Part shown: positions 44,954 to 54,089 of the stretch, piece by piece
How positions within the stretch are numbered: the stretch's first letter is position 1
Layout of the letters: each line of letters starts with the position of its first letter
The notes under the pieces: model-generated
Databases searched by the model: none
Seen by the model: the letters and a program-made list of their open reading frames with translations, nothing else
What the model was told of the DNA's origin: nothing
Assembly: GCF_003390375.1 (NCBI RefSeq)
Contig: NZ_QUOT01000001.1
Location: forward strand, 1 to 64,000
DNA from: Thalassotalea euphylliae
GTDB lineage: Bacteria > Pseudomonadota > Gammaproteobacteria > Enterobacterales > Alteromonadaceae
Direction of reading: 5' to 3'
Length of the DNA: 64,000 bases
Program-made: the position numbers and the translations under genes

Positions 44954-47900
44954 ATGAAACTTACCTCCACCGCGCTGAAAAGTCCGGCTGCTGTATCAGT
45001 AGTTGTTGCGTTTATCTTACTTGTTGGTTTACTGAGCCTAGTTAAACTGCCAATCCAATTGTTTCCAGATATTGAACGACCTCGTATCGCCATTCAAACA
45101 TTTTGGCGTGCCGCTTCGCCACAAGAAATTGAGTCAGAAATTATAGAGCCGCAAGAGCGCGTGCTAAGAGGCATTTCTGGCTTACATTCAATGAATGCAT
45201 TTGCCAATCGCGGCAATGCTTTTATTAATTTGGAGTTTGGCGTCGAAACCGACATGGATCAAACGCTTATTGAGGTAATCAGCCGTATGACGCGTGTTCA
45301 AAACCAACCTCGAGATGCGCGCCCACCCAGGGTTATGCTCGGTGGTTTTGGTGGAGGTACGCCTGCATTGACCTTCTTTTTCTTGCAAGCCTTGCCCGGT
45401 AATCCAGAGCCCATTGATAATTACATTGATTACGCCAGCGAAGTGGTGAAACCACGCATTGAGGCAGTGCAAGGGGTCGCGGGTGTGCAATTATTTGCTG
45501 ATCGTAATCGCGAAGAGCTACAAATTCGCTTTGATCCGATCAAAGTGGCGGAATATGGCATTCAAATCCCCCAATTAGTCTCACTAGTGACTGCGACGAA
45601 TGATGTGACTGGTGGCTTTGTTGATGTCGGTCGTCGGCAGTATACATTGCGGTTTAGCGGGAAGTACGATGCTTCAGACCTAGCAAACCTAATACTGGAG
45701 TCACGCAATGGTCGCAATATTCGCCTTGGCGATATTGCAACAGTGGAAGTACGTCGACCTGATAAGTCGGAAACCGCCATTCAAAATGGCAACCCAGCGT
45801 TTTCAATGCGAATTGATCGCGCTAATGGTGCCAATGTATTGGAAACATTAAACCGTGTTAAAAACGAAATCACTTTAATTAATGAAGAGTTGTTGGCACC
45901 GAAACAATTGGTGATGGTGCAATCATTCGATGCCTCAGTATTTATTTACCGCGCTATCAATCTAGTGCGTAATAACTTATTTGCCGGTGTGGTGTTGTCA
46001 TTATCCGTACTTTGGCTGTTTGTCCGCCGCATGCGTGCCACCTTGATCATCGCAACGGCTATTCCGATCAGTTTATTCACCACCTTTATTGTGCTTCATA
46101 TTACTGGCCGTAGTCTAAATGTGATTTCACTGGCGGGATTAGCCTTTGCCGTCGGGATGGTGTTAGATGCCGCGATAGTGGTGCTAGAAAACATTCTGCG
46201 CTTGCGCGATCAAGGTAAAGATCAGCATGAAGCGTCAGAGCTTGGCGCAAAACAAGTGTGGGGTGCGTTACTGGCATCTACCGCAACGACTGTTGCTATT
46301 TTTCTACCTGTGTTTTTCCTTAAGGATATAGAGGGGCAACTATTTGGCGATTTAGCGCTCACCATTGCTATCGCAGTATCTGTATCTTTGCTGGTGGCAA
46401 CTGTGCTACTGCCAGTGTTAGCCAAGTATTTTTTGCGCCAACAGCAAGTGGTCGATCCAAATCAACGAGTCTGGCAATCCATTACCAACAAAGTGATGCA
46501 GGCAACGAGCACTAAGCGTGGCCGCTTGACCATTGCTTTTGTTATGTTGGCACTGCCAATTGCGGTCACTTACATTGCGATGCCCAAACTCGACTATTTA
46601 CCACCGGTTAAGCGTGATGCGGTCGATGCACGGTTACAATTCCCACCGGGCTCTAATGTTGACACGCTAGAGCGTGAAGTGGTGGCGAAAATCGTCGAGC
46701 GTTTACAACCATATATGGACGGCGAAAAAGAACCCGCGCTAAAAAATTACTACCTTTTCACTGGGCCATTCGGCGGTAATGTTGGCGTACGTGTTAAAGA
46801 CCAATCGCGTGTTGATGAGCTGTTAGATATCGTGCGCAATGAAGTTCTAGTTGATTTACCAGACACCAATGCTTTCGCCTTTCAGGGCAATCTGTTCGGC
46901 GGTTTCGGTGGTGGTAGACAAGTACAAATGCGCTTGCAATCAAAAGATAATCGCGCACTGCAAGAAGCGGCTAAGCAAGGTTTAGAATTTGTTAAACAGG
47001 CCATTCCTGAAGTGAGTGTTCAAGCAAGGCCTGGCGTAGAGATGGCGGAACCAGAGCTGAGACTCACACCTAACGATCGCGCTATTTTAGAGCAAGGCTG
47101 GGATCGTCGTGCACTGGGCAGTGTCGTTCGAACATTAGGTGACGGTTTATATGTTGGCGAGTACTTCAATGGTACTAAACGTATCAACATGATTTTACGC
47201 GCTGATGGTTGGGAAAACCCTGACAATTTAGGCGATGTACCTGTGGTAACTGGCAACGGCAACATTACCCAATTGTCTGAACTCGTTAGCATCGACCGTA
47301 CCGTTGGGCCGACAAGGCTAACCCGCGTTGATGGCAAGCGAACCATTACGTTAAATATAAATCCGCCTCAGGGCTGGTCATTAGAAGAGACCATCGATGC
47401 GCTAAAAAGCCAAGTAGAGCCGAAACTTGCACAAGTGATGCCGGAAGATGGCAGCATCCACTATGGCGGAAGCGCCGATCAATTGGAAAAAGCCATTGGT
47501 GTGATGAGTGAAAACTTTGCATTCGCATTGGTGATTTTATTTTTACTGATGGCTGCCTTATTCCGCTCGGTTAAAGACAGCATGCTGGTTATTATCACCA
47601 TTCCGCTAGCCACTGTTGGCGGTATATTAGCGCTGCAAACACTCAACCTTGTGGTATTCCAGCCATTAGATTTATTGACCATGATTGGCTTTGTCATATT
47701 GCTAGGCTTAGTGGTGAACAATGCCATTTTATTAGTCCATCAAACTCGCCAAGCAGAGCTAGTTGGTATGTCGCGCGATGACGCAGTTGAACAAGCGCTA
47801 ATGTTGCGCTTGCGTCCAATCTTTATGAGTACGGCGACTAGCTTTTTCGGCATGTTGCCATTACTGCTTATGCCAGGTACGGGCAGTGTAATTTATCGCG

Positions 47901-48088
47901 GCTTGGCCTCGGTGATTGTTGGTGGCTTAGCAGTAAGCACCATTTTTACCATTATTTTATTGCCTTGTTTATTGCGTATCACTGGCCGAGATATTGCTAT
48001 TAACCCCGCTTTCTTGGGCACTGATAAAGCAATTGGCGAACCAGAACAAGCCCATTTAGTTGTGGTAAAACCAGACTCTCAAACATAG
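44954..48088 (+). CDS. RND efflux pump, inner-membrane subunit
   Basis: 1044 residues. RND landmarks are present: N-terminal TM helix then LPIQLFPDIERPRI, the proton-relay helix AFAVGMVLDAAIVVLENILRLRD with adjacent Asp and Glu-Asn, and the second TM block (IGFVILLGLVVNNAILLVHQTR). The sequence is of the HAE-1/AcrB-like type but divergent, with a Gly-rich stretch FGGFGGGRQV in the periplasmic part. It probably exports amphipathic compounds. The adaptor follows 85 bp downstream, the reverse of the usual order, and no outer-membrane partner is encoded nearby. Confidence 0.9.
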   Translation: MKLTSTALKSPAAVSVVVAFILLVGLLSLVKLPIQLFPDIERPRIAIQTFWRAASPQEIESEIIEPQERVLRGISGLHSMNAFANRGNAFINLEFGVETDMDQTLIEVISRMTRVQNQPRDARPPRVMLGGFGGGTPALTFFFLQALPGNPEPIDNYIDYASEVVKPRIEAVQGVAGVQLFADRNREELQIRFDPIKVAEYGIQIPQLVSLVTATNDVTGGFVDVGRRQYTLRFSGKYDASDLANLILESRNGRNIRLGDIATVEVRRPDKSETAIQNGNPAFSMRIDRANGANVLETLNRVKNEITLINEELLAPKQLVMVQSFDASVFIYRAINLVRNNLFAGVVLSLSVLWLFVRRMRATLIIATAIPISLFTTFIVLHITGRSLNVISLAGLAFAVGMVLDAAIVVLENILRLRDQGKDQHEASELGAKQVWGALLASTATTVAIFLPVFFLKDIEGQLFGDLALTIAIAVSVSLLVATVLLPVLAKYFLRQQQVVDPNQRVWQSITNKVMQATSTKRGRLTIAFVMLALPIAVTYIAMPKLDYLPPVKRDAVDARLQFPPGSNVDTLEREVVAKIVERLQPYMDGEKEPALKNYYLFTGPFGGNVGVRVKDQSRVDELLDIVRNEVLVDLPDTNAFAFQGNLFGGFGGGRQVQMRLQSKDNRALQEAAKQGLEFVKQAIPEVSVQARPGVEMAEPELRLTPNDRAILEQGWDRRALGSVVRTLGDGLYVGEYFNGTKRINMILRADGWENPDNLGDVPVVTGNGNITQLSELVSIDRTVGPTRLTRVDGKRTITLNINPPQGWSLEETIDALKSQVEPKLAQVMPEDGSIHYGGSADQLEKAIGVMSENFAFALVILFLLMAALFRSVKDSMLVIITIPLATVGGILALQTLNLVVFQPLDLLTMIGFVILLGLVVNNAILLVHQTRQAELVGMSRDDAVEQALMLRLRPIFMSTATSFFGMLPLLLMPGTGSVIYRGLASVIVGGLAVSTIFTIILLPCLLRITGRDIAINPAFLGTDKAIGEPEQAHLVVVKPDSQT

Positions 48089-48173
48089 TTGCAGCGCTGA
48101 GCAGTATGTAATGCGCCTATAGGCTACATAACGAATAAAACAGAATACTAAATTATACGTACAGGAAAGGATC

Positions 48174-49292
48174 ATGAAAAAGTCACTGTTAGCGGTTATC
48201 ACTCAAACACTCTCAAAGCCAATGTCGAGCGCGGCTATCATCGTGGGCTTTGCCAGCCTGTCGTTGGCATCAACAACGAGTTTGGCAGCGGAAGCGGAAA
48301 AAGCGGCACTAGTGAGTATCGATTTTGCAAAAACCGAGCAAGTAAACCCGACCATGTGGCTGCCAGCCAATGTTATCAGTCGACGTAACTCGCCGTTGTC
48401 GGCTGAGCAAACTGGGCAGCTACTATGGATTGAAGAAGTTGGCACTCAAGTAAGTGCAGGGCAAGTGATAGCGCGTCAAGACAACCGCCATTTAACGCTG
48501 CGTTTGGCACAGCAACAAGCAGAACTCAAACAGTATCAAGCGGATGTCGTCTATTTGAAAAAACAGCAGCAGCGGTTATCGACACTAAACCAAACTAACC
48601 ATACCGCATTAAGTGAATTAGAACGTACAGTAAAAGATTTAGCAGTGGCGATTAACGAAGTTGACGCAACAAAACTGGCAATGGAGCAAACGAAGCTGGC
48701 GATTGAAAAATCAGAAATTAAAGCACCGTTTAGTGGCAGTATCAGTCAACGCTTTGTTGATGAAGGGGTGCTAGTCATGAGTGGTAGCCCTGTATTACAA
48801 CTTGTTGATACTCATCACCTTGATGTAAAAATTGCTGCGCCTATCACCATCGCACCACACATTAAGGCAAACGATAAGGTCTTGGTTAAATGGCAAGGTG
48901 AACTGTTAGAACTGCCGGTCAGAACGTGGAGCTTAGCGGGTGATCAAGCTTCTCGAACATTCGATGTTCGCTTGCAAGCAGACGGTAGCGAGATGATGGC
49001 AGGCAGCGCGGTAACCGTCTCTCTGCCAAAAGCGGCAAGCAAGCAGGCAACGCTTGTACCTCGTGATGCTTTGGTTTTGCGTGAGCAAGAAACCTTTATT
49101 ATGAAAATTGACGATCAAGACACAGCACAAAAAATCAGCGTATTAGTTGGCCAAGGAATTGGTCAATGGATTTCCGTCACCGGTAATGTAAGGGCGGGTG
49201 ACGAAGTTATTATTCGCGGTGGCGAGCGCTTGCAAGCAGGGCAAAAAGTACGCCGTGATGAGGCATTAACGCAAGTGGCTGCAGTTAACTAA
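48174..49292 (+). CDS. RND periplasmic adaptor (membrane fusion protein)
   Basis: 372 residues. A signal/anchor at about 18-42 precedes a lipoyl-like hairpin region (LLWIEEVGTQVSAGQVIARQDN), a coiled-coil of about 75 residues (LAQQQAELKQYQADVVYLKKQQQ split by the usual turn) and a barrel domain (SEIKAPFSGSISQRFVDEGV). It should link the preceding pump to an outer-membrane channel encoded elsewhere. AAAGG before its ATG at 48174 supports the start. Confidence 0.88.
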   Translation: MKKSLLAVITQTLSKPMSSAAIIVGFASLSLASTTSLAAEAEKAALVSIDFAKTEQVNPTMWLPANVISRRNSPLSAEQTGQLLWIEEVGTQVSAGQVIARQDNRHLTLRLAQQQAELKQYQADVVYLKKQQQRLSTLNQTNHTALSELERTVKDLAVAINEVDATKLAMEQTKLAIEKSEIKAPFSGSISQRFVDEGVLVMSGSPVLQLVDTHHLDVKIAAPITIAPHIKANDKVLVKWQGELLELPVRTWSLAGDQASRTFDVRLQADGSEMMAGSAVTVSLPKAASKQATLVPRDALVLREQETFIMKIDDQDTAQKISVLVGQGIGQWISVTGNVRAGDEVIIRGGERLQAGQKVRRDEALTQVAAVN

Positions 49293-49438
49293 TAGGGTTA
49301 ATCGCGTTAAACCGACAAACCTTAAGCTAAAACCGCTATACACTGACAAGTTCGCGTGATTTACTTTTTATCTCTCTGGAGATAAAGGCTTAAACGCCAT
49401 ACCTTATGCAACGGTTAAACGAGTAAGCGGAAAGTGTT

Positions 49439-50131
49439 ATGAAGAAGTTGGTGGTATTGTCTGGCGCTGGGATGAGCGCAGAAAGCGGTTTAAAAACCTT
49501 CCGCGATGCTGATGGCTTGTGGGAAGGTCACGATGTGATGGAAGTGGCAAGTATTGAAGGCTGGCAGCAAAATCCTGCGTTAGTATTGGATTTTTACAAT
49601 CAACGCCGTCGCCAATTACTTACTGCGCAACCCAATATTGGACATCAATTATTAGCTGATCTAGAGCAGCATTTTGACGTCTCAATTGTTACTCAAAACG
49701 TTGATGATTTGCACGAAAGGGCAGGTAGCCAAAAGGTAATTCATCTGCATGGGCAATTATTGGAGTCAAAGAGCAGCATAGATGGTGACCTTATTTACCC
49801 TTGTCACCAAGATATCGAACTTGGGCAAACCTGTGAGAGTGGCAGCCAGTTAAGACCTAATATTGTCTGGTTCGGTGAAATGGTGCCTATGCTTGAACCC
49901 GCCGCCAAACTTGTTGCTCAGGCTGATATATTAGTGATTATTGGAACGTCTATGCAGGTATACCCCGCAGCAAGTCTAGCAAATTTCGCGCCCGTTGATA
50001 CGCCCATTTATTACATCGATCCTAAACCCGCGATTAATGAGACGGTGCAGCAATTAACGAATTTAGTGGTAATTGCTGAGACAGCGAGTCAAGGCTTAGC
50101 ATCGCTCAAAGAGAAGTTGCTGGAAATATAA
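49439..50131 (+). CDS. Sirtuin-type NAD-dependent protein deacylase lacking the full zinc site
   Basis: 230 residues. The NAD-binding and catalytic motifs are intact: GAGMSAESGLKTFRD, TQNVDDLHERAG, the catalytic His in HLHG, and VWFGEMV. It removes acyl groups from lysines using NAD. Only two Cys remain in the region of the structural zinc (YPCHQDIELGQTCESGSQ) where class III sirtuins such as E. coli CobB have four, so zinc is probably not bound in the usual way. The gene stands alone after the RND genes. Confidence 0.85.
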   Translation: MKKLVVLSGAGMSAESGLKTFRDADGLWEGHDVMEVASIEGWQQNPALVLDFYNQRRRQLLTAQPNIGHQLLADLEQHFDVSIVTQNVDDLHERAGSQKVIHLHGQLLESKSSIDGDLIYPCHQDIELGQTCESGSQLRPNIVWFGEMVPMLEPAAKLVAQADILVIIGTSMQVYPAASLANFAPVDTPIYYIDPKPAINETVQQLTNLVVIAETASQGLASLKEKLLEI

Positions 50132-50194
50132 ATACATTTATATTGCTAGCCAAACTTATTGTCAGGTATGGTTTAGGCGCATTTAAAAAATTAG

Positions 50195-50692
50195 TTATCG
50201 CCGCTCGCTAATAAAGATTGCCAAACTAGCTTGGTACTTTTGATAGCTTGTAAATCGCGCAGCAAGCTCAGGCGATAAGTTGGCTGTTATTGAGTTCTTG
50301 TCGACTAATGAAAAGCCGCAACTGACGTAAAATTGCGTTAAATGAGGCTCAGCAAAGCATATAATATGATCAACTTCTAAGCTGCAATGTTTCAGTGCAT
50401 GCTTGGTAAGCTTTTTACCTAAACCTTTGCCGCGATAGCTTTGGCTTACAACGAGTCCATGTAGCAATGCTTGTTTGTTGCCTTGCCTTAATTGGCTGAT
50501 AATCACGCTGCCAATAATATTGTTAGACAAGTTATTGTGCAGGTAACTAGGTGATTCGGCAGAGCTGTTTTCGCTGGCAACAAATGCTTGGTCGTATCCT
50601 TTAAATTTCGCGCTGTAGTTTTGGTTGCGGTAAAAGCGTTTAACATCATTTTTATTCGCGTCAGCGCTAAAGCTTATATGATTTTCTTGCAT
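50195..50692 (-). CDS. GNAT-family N-acetyltransferase
   Basis: 165 residues. The acetyl-CoA loop is SQSYRGKGLGKKL after the strand ALLHGLVV, followed by FYVSCGFSLVDK. This is the GNAT fold. The substrate is unknown. It lies 30 bp after the DUF2007 gene on the same strand, so it is probably the third gene of a SLATT-DUF2007-GNAT transcript. Confidence 0.85.
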   Translation of the reverse strand: MQENHISFSADANKNDVKRFYRNQNYSAKFKGYDQAFVASENSSAESPSYLHNNLSNNIIGSVIISQLRQGNKQALLHGLVVSQSYRGKGLGKKLTKHALKHCSLEVDHIICFAEPHLTQFYVSCGFSLVDKNSITANLSPELAARFTSYQKYQASLAIFISERR

Positions 50693-50722
50693 TCTATGGT
50701 GCTAGTGGACTGTACAAAGAGT

Positions 50723-51028
50723 TTAGGTTGGAAATGGCGTTTCACATTGCCAGCATATTTCAAACGCTGCGCCATTTTGCTCTTTGCAAGTCGGACAAAA
50801 CCAGTCTTCGCGTTGACCTTGGCGTTTAGCATCAGCAATTAACGTTTTTGCTTTGCTGAGCTGGCTATCATTTACCAGCCATAATTCTGGCCACGCATCT
50901 ACAGCAGCTAATTCACCAACACCACCACTGGCAAATTCATTCTTTAAGATAACTTCGATGCCTGCCATAGCCAGCAAGTTTTGAATGTTAGCAACGACAA
51001 CAGGGTTTTCATGGGTGTAGATCAGCAA
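50723..51028 (-). CDS. DUF2007 signal-transducing-type protein with zinc ribbon
   Basis: 101 residues from TTG 51028. The N-terminal 70 residues match DUF2007 (NPVVVANIQNLLAMAGIEV, ASGGVGEL, WPELWLVND), a ferredoxin-like domain proposed to be a signal transducer. The C-terminal 25 residues hold a CPTC/CWQC zinc ribbon. The TTG start follows the upstream gene's stop codon directly, and its AGGAGGA site (51039-51033) lies inside the end of that gene, so the two are translationally coupled. Confidence 0.85.
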   Translation of the reverse strand: MLIYTHENPVVVANIQNLLAMAGIEVILKNEFASGGVGELAAVDAWPELWLVNDSQLSKAKTLIADAKRQGQREDWFCPTCKEQNGAAFEICWQCETPFPT

Positions 51029-51523
51029 TTAATCCTCCTGAATAGCTCGATATTTATTCAGTACCGCTTGCGGTATTTCGGGTGATTCTAATGCGAGAGA
51101 GTCCATTTTGTCTTTAATTTTATTTAATGACTCTTTGGCCGCAGCCATAGACTCTTCACATGTGATGTTGATGGTTTCTAGAGACCGTCGTACATCGCCA
51201 TATCTTGCACCCGCCATACGATGGCGCTCAGCTCGCTGGCTCAGTTTAAGAAAGGTTTGCAAACCTGCCAATATAGCCACCAATAAACTTAAAACTCCAG
51301 AGATACTCTTGGCCACTTCTTGTGATAACACTTGAGAGATTGCTTCAATGGGCACGATTACCTCAGCGCTACCTATCAACGCTGAGAGCACAATAACTGG
51401 AATGCCAAGCTGTAAAAAGCGCCGTTCATAAAGATTACCAGAGTCATAGTGTGCATTCTGCACTCGTACTACGCGAGTGTGCCATTCGTCGATAACTCGA
51501 TGTGTTTCGCTGCTGATGTCCAT
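51029..51523 (-). CDS. SLATT-domain two-helix membrane protein
   Basis: 164 residues. An amphipathic N-terminal helix (RVVRVQNAHYDSGNLYERRF) leads into TM helix 1 at about 38-55 (LGIPVIVLSALIGSAEV) and TM helix 2 at about 74-92 (SGVLSLLVAILAGLQTFL), followed by the conserved RAERHRMAGARYGDVRR and a coiled coil. This is the SLATT/DUF4231 pattern, a membrane effector associated in other genomes with SLOG and nucleotidyltransferase-based defence systems. No nucleotidyltransferase or SLOG gene is here; the partner is a DUF2007 protein. A role in stress or defence is inferred from the family only. Confidence 0.75.
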   Translation of the reverse strand: MDISSETHRVIDEWHTRVVRVQNAHYDSGNLYERRFLQLGIPVIVLSALIGSAEVIVPIEAISQVLSQEVAKSISGVLSLLVAILAGLQTFLKLSQRAERHRMAGARYGDVRRSLETINITCEESMAAAKESLNKIKDKMDSLALESPEIPQAVLNKYRAIQED

Positions 51524-51572
51524 AATTTTGTATCAAGCTAGGGCGTGTACAAATAATTATGGCAGGAGATAT

Positions 51573-51602
51573 AAAAAAGGCAGACTTTAGTCGCCTGCCT
51601 TT
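51573..51602 (-). terminator. Intrinsic terminator of ilvIH
   Basis: On the minus strand AAAGGCAG / CTGCCTTT form an 8-bp stem with an 11-nt loop, followed by a T-run. It lies 24 bp after the ilvH stop. Confidence 0.85.
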
Positions 51603-51626
51603 GGTATCAGTTGATTTACTGTCGGT

Positions 51627-52124
51627 TTATACGCGCAGCGCTTTCTCACCGCGGCCAATGCCGACGCAACCTGAGCGAACTGATTCGATAACTTCGGTTT
51701 CGTTCGACACCGCACTTATAAAGGCATCAAGCTTTTCAGCATCACCAGTGACTTGCACTGTGTATACTTGCTTGCCGATATCAACGATATTACCTCGGAA
51801 AATATCCGCAATACGTTTGATTTCAGTGCGTGTTTTGTCATTCATTGCTAATAACTTAATGAGCAGTAATTCACGCTCAACATGGCTGCGCTCTGTTAAG
51901 TCAGTGATCTTGATCACGTCGATGAGCTTGTTTACCTGCTTAACGATTTGCTCTAAAACACGATCATCGCCAGAAGTGGCAATGGTAATGCGCGATAAAC
52001 TTTCGTCTTCTGTTGGTGCTACGGTCAAGCTTTCAATGTTAAATGCACGTTGTGAGAAAAGGCCAACAATGCGCGACAAGCTGCCAGGTTCGTTCTCAAG
52101 TAAAATGGCTAAAATACGACGCAT
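51627..52124 (-). CDS. ilvH: Acetolactate synthase small (regulatory) subunit
   Basis: 165 residues from ATG 52124. The start overlaps the ilvI stop by 1 base (TAATG) and has GGAGAG just upstream; an upstream in-frame start at 52151 is unlikely. The ACT domain is at the N terminus (RRILAILLENEPGSLSRIVGLFSQRAFNIESL), followed by the second conserved domain. It gives valine feedback inhibition to the large subunit. Cotranscribed and translationally coupled with ilvI. Confidence 0.95.
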   Translation of the reverse strand: MRRILAILLENEPGSLSRIVGLFSQRAFNIESLTVAPTEDESLSRITIATSGDDRVLEQIVKQVNKLIDVIKITDLTERSHVERELLLIKLLAMNDKTRTEIKRIADIFRGNIVDIGKQVYTVQVTGDAEKLDAFISAVSNETEVIESVRSGCVGIGRGEKALRV

Positions 52125-53854
52125 TATGCTTTCTCTCCTTTTTTGATCCACATTTCATCAACTGCGCCGTGACGCACCTGCATTGGATAAACATGTTCTT
52201 TTTCGTCAACAAGTACATCAACGAACACTAGGCGATTACGAGTTTCAAACGCTTCTGTTAATTTTTCGTTTAATTCGCTTAAGTGGTTAATTTGAATACC
52301 AACATGACCATAAGATTCTGCTAATTTCACAAAATCAGGCAGCGACTCCATGTATGAAGACGAATGGCGACCACCATAAATCATATCTTGCCACTGTCGC
52401 ACCATACCCAGTGAACGGTTATTTAATGACACAATCACCACAGGTAAGTTGTACTGTAAACAAGTTGATAATTCTTGAATGTTCATTTGCACAGAACCAT
52501 CGCCAGTAATACAGATTACATGGCTGTCTGGGAAGGCTAATTTTGCGCCCATTGCTGCGGGCAAACCAAAGCCCATAGTGCCTAGGCCGCCAGAATTAAT
52601 CCATTGTCTGGGTTTGGCAAATGGGTAATATTGCGCGGCGAACATTTGGTGCTGACCAACATCAGAACAAACGTAAGCTTCACCTTTGGTAATCTCGTAC
52701 ATGGCTTCAACCACTTGTTGCGGTTTAATTTTGTCGCCATCAGCAGGAGCTTGGTAACTAAAGCTGTTAACACTGCGCCACTCTTTGATTTGCTTCCACC
52801 AGCTTGCTAGTGCCGCTTCATTGCGCTCATAACCAATAGCATCCATTTCTTCCATCAGTTGAGTCATTACATTGTCAACTAAGCCAACCACTGGGATATG
52901 GGCATTGATGGTTTTTGAGATTGACGTTGGATCAACATCAACATGGATAATTGTTGCGTTAGGGCAGAACTTTTGTACGTTATTTGTCACGCGATCATCA
53001 AAGCGGGCACCGAGCGCTAAAATAACATCAGCGTTTGCCATTGCTTTGTTGGCTTCCAAACTACCGTGCATGCCAAGCATACCCAAGAAGTTAGGGTGAA
53101 TACCGGAAATGCCGCCAAGTCCCATTAAGGTATTGGTGATCGGGGCATTTAATCGCTCAACCAAGGTTGTTAATTGCTCAGATGCATCGGCTAAAACAAT
53201 ACCACCACCTGTGTAAACCACTAAGCGCTCTGCATTAGCAATGGTTTTCACCGCTTTCTTAATTTGCTTAGGGTGGCCTTTTACGGTTGGGCTGTAAGAG
53301 CGTAATTTTACATCAGTATCGATATGGAACTCGCCCTTATTTTGTGGGATCAGCATGTCTTTTGGTAGCTCAACCACAACTGGGCCAGGGCGACCTGAGT
53401 TGGCAATATAAAAAGCCTTAGCAATGATGTTTGGAATATCTTCTAATTTACGACAGTTAAAGCTGTGTTTCACAATTGGGCGGGAACAACCAACAATATC
53501 GGTTTCTTGGAAGGCATCATCACCAATTAGGCTGGTGGCTACTTGACCAGCTAATACCACCATTGGAATTGAATCCATGTATGCTGTTGCGATACCTGTC
53601 ACACAGTTTGTTGCGCCAGGGCCTGAAGTGGCTAAAACCACACCAACTTCACCAGTGGCTCGGGTATAGCCGTCTGCCATGTGAGTGGCGGCTTGTTCGT
53701 GTCGTACCAGAATATGCTCAACATCATTCTGATTGAAAATTGCGTCATAAATATCAAGTACTGAACCACCCGGATAGCCAAAAATGTATTTGACCTTAAG
53801 TGCTGATAGTGCCTTGACCACCATTTCAGCGCCGGTATATAGCTCCTTCGTCAT
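52124..53854 (-). CDS. ilvI: Acetolactate synthase large (catalytic) subunit
   Basis: 576 residues. The catalytic Glu is in LVRHEQAATHMADGY, FAD and the middle domain are normal, and the thiamine diphosphate motif reads GDGSVQMNIQEL with the following Asn (VSLNNRSLGM). It condenses pyruvate or 2-oxobutyrate, the first common step of Val/Leu/Ile synthesis. It is preceded by an attenuator leader with a Val-rich peptide, so expression depends on charged branched-chain tRNAs. Confidence 0.95.
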   Translation of the reverse strand: MTKELYTGAEMVVKALSALKVKYIFGYPGGSVLDIYDAIFNQNDVEHILVRHEQAATHMADGYTRATGEVGVVLATSGPGATNCVTGIATAYMDSIPMVVLAGQVATSLIGDDAFQETDIVGCSRPIVKHSFNCRKLEDIPNIIAKAFYIANSGRPGPVVVELPKDMLIPQNKGEFHIDTDVKLRSYSPTVKGHPKQIKKAVKTIANAERLVVYTGGGIVLADASEQLTTLVERLNAPITNTLMGLGGISGIHPNFLGMLGMHGSLEANKAMANADVILALGARFDDRVTNNVQKFCPNATIIHVDVDPTSISKTINAHIPVVGLVDNVMTQLMEEMDAIGYERNEAALASWWKQIKEWRSVNSFSYQAPADGDKIKPQQVVEAMYEITKGEAYVCSDVGQHQMFAAQYYPFAKPRQWINSGGLGTMGFGLPAAMGAKLAFPDSHVICITGDGSVQMNIQELSTCLQYNLPVVIVSLNNRSLGMVRQWQDMIYGGRHSSSYMESLPDFVKLAESYGHVGIQINHLSELNEKLTEAFETRNRLVFVDVLVDEKEHVYPMQVRHGAVDEMWIKKGEKA

Positions 53855-53884
53855 TGTCTCGCCCTTAATATGTTCTGAATTAAT

Positions 53885-53920
53885 AAAAAACCCCCGGTCT
53901 GTGCAGAGCGGGGGTTTTTT
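53885..53920 (-). terminator. Attenuator terminator in the ilvIH leader
   Basis: On the minus strand CCCCCG / CGGGGG, extended by A6/T6, form a strong hairpin ending in T6, 31 bp before the ilvI start and 21 bp after the leader-peptide stop. It is in the position of a transcription attenuator. Confidence 0.85.
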
Positions 53921-53941
53921 GGTGTTTAAACTATGTCTTTC

Positions 53942-54040
53942 CTACGAATAGCACCAGCCCCGCTGTGGCTTGACAACCACGACGACCACGAGACGTACGA
54001 TGAGGATAAATGCTGATTTCACGTTAACAAAAAGTTGCAT
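53942..54040 (-). CDS. ilv leader peptide (attenuation)
   Basis: A 32-residue frame from ATG 54040 (or a 26-residue one from GTG 54022) to a TAG at 53942-53944. It contains FILIVRLVVVVVVKPQ, with six consecutive Val codons plus Ile and Leu codons, like the E. coli IvbL/IlvL leader peptides. Ribosome stalling at these codons when valyl-tRNA is short should prevent the downstream terminator from forming. The ribosome binding site is weak (GGTGG further upstream). It is too short for ordinary gene finding but clearly meaningful by composition and position. Confidence 0.8.
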   Translation of the reverse strand: MQLFVNVKSAFILIVRLVVVVVVKPQRGWCYS

Positions 54041-54060
54041 AGCTGATTAAGTTGCCACCA

Positions 54061-54089
54061 TTTTTAAGGGGTTCGCGGTCCTTTGTCAA
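54061..54089 (-). promoter_or_regulatory. Promoter of the ilvIH operon
   Basis: On the minus strand TTGACA (54089-54084), a perfect -35, is followed after 17 bp by TAAAAA (54066-54061), a fair -10. Transcription would start about 14 bp before the leader-peptide ATG at 54040. Confidence 0.7.

Noticed and set aside
45188..45490. 100-residue minus-strand frame inside the RND pump gene
   Set aside because: Fully inside a well-conserved coding sequence on the other strand; a shadow.
51540..51550. TAGGGCGTGT, matching the first bases of the MITE-like repeat end
   Set aside because: Only about ten bases match, there is no matching second end nearby, and the following sequence differs at once. Probably chance or a very old scrap.
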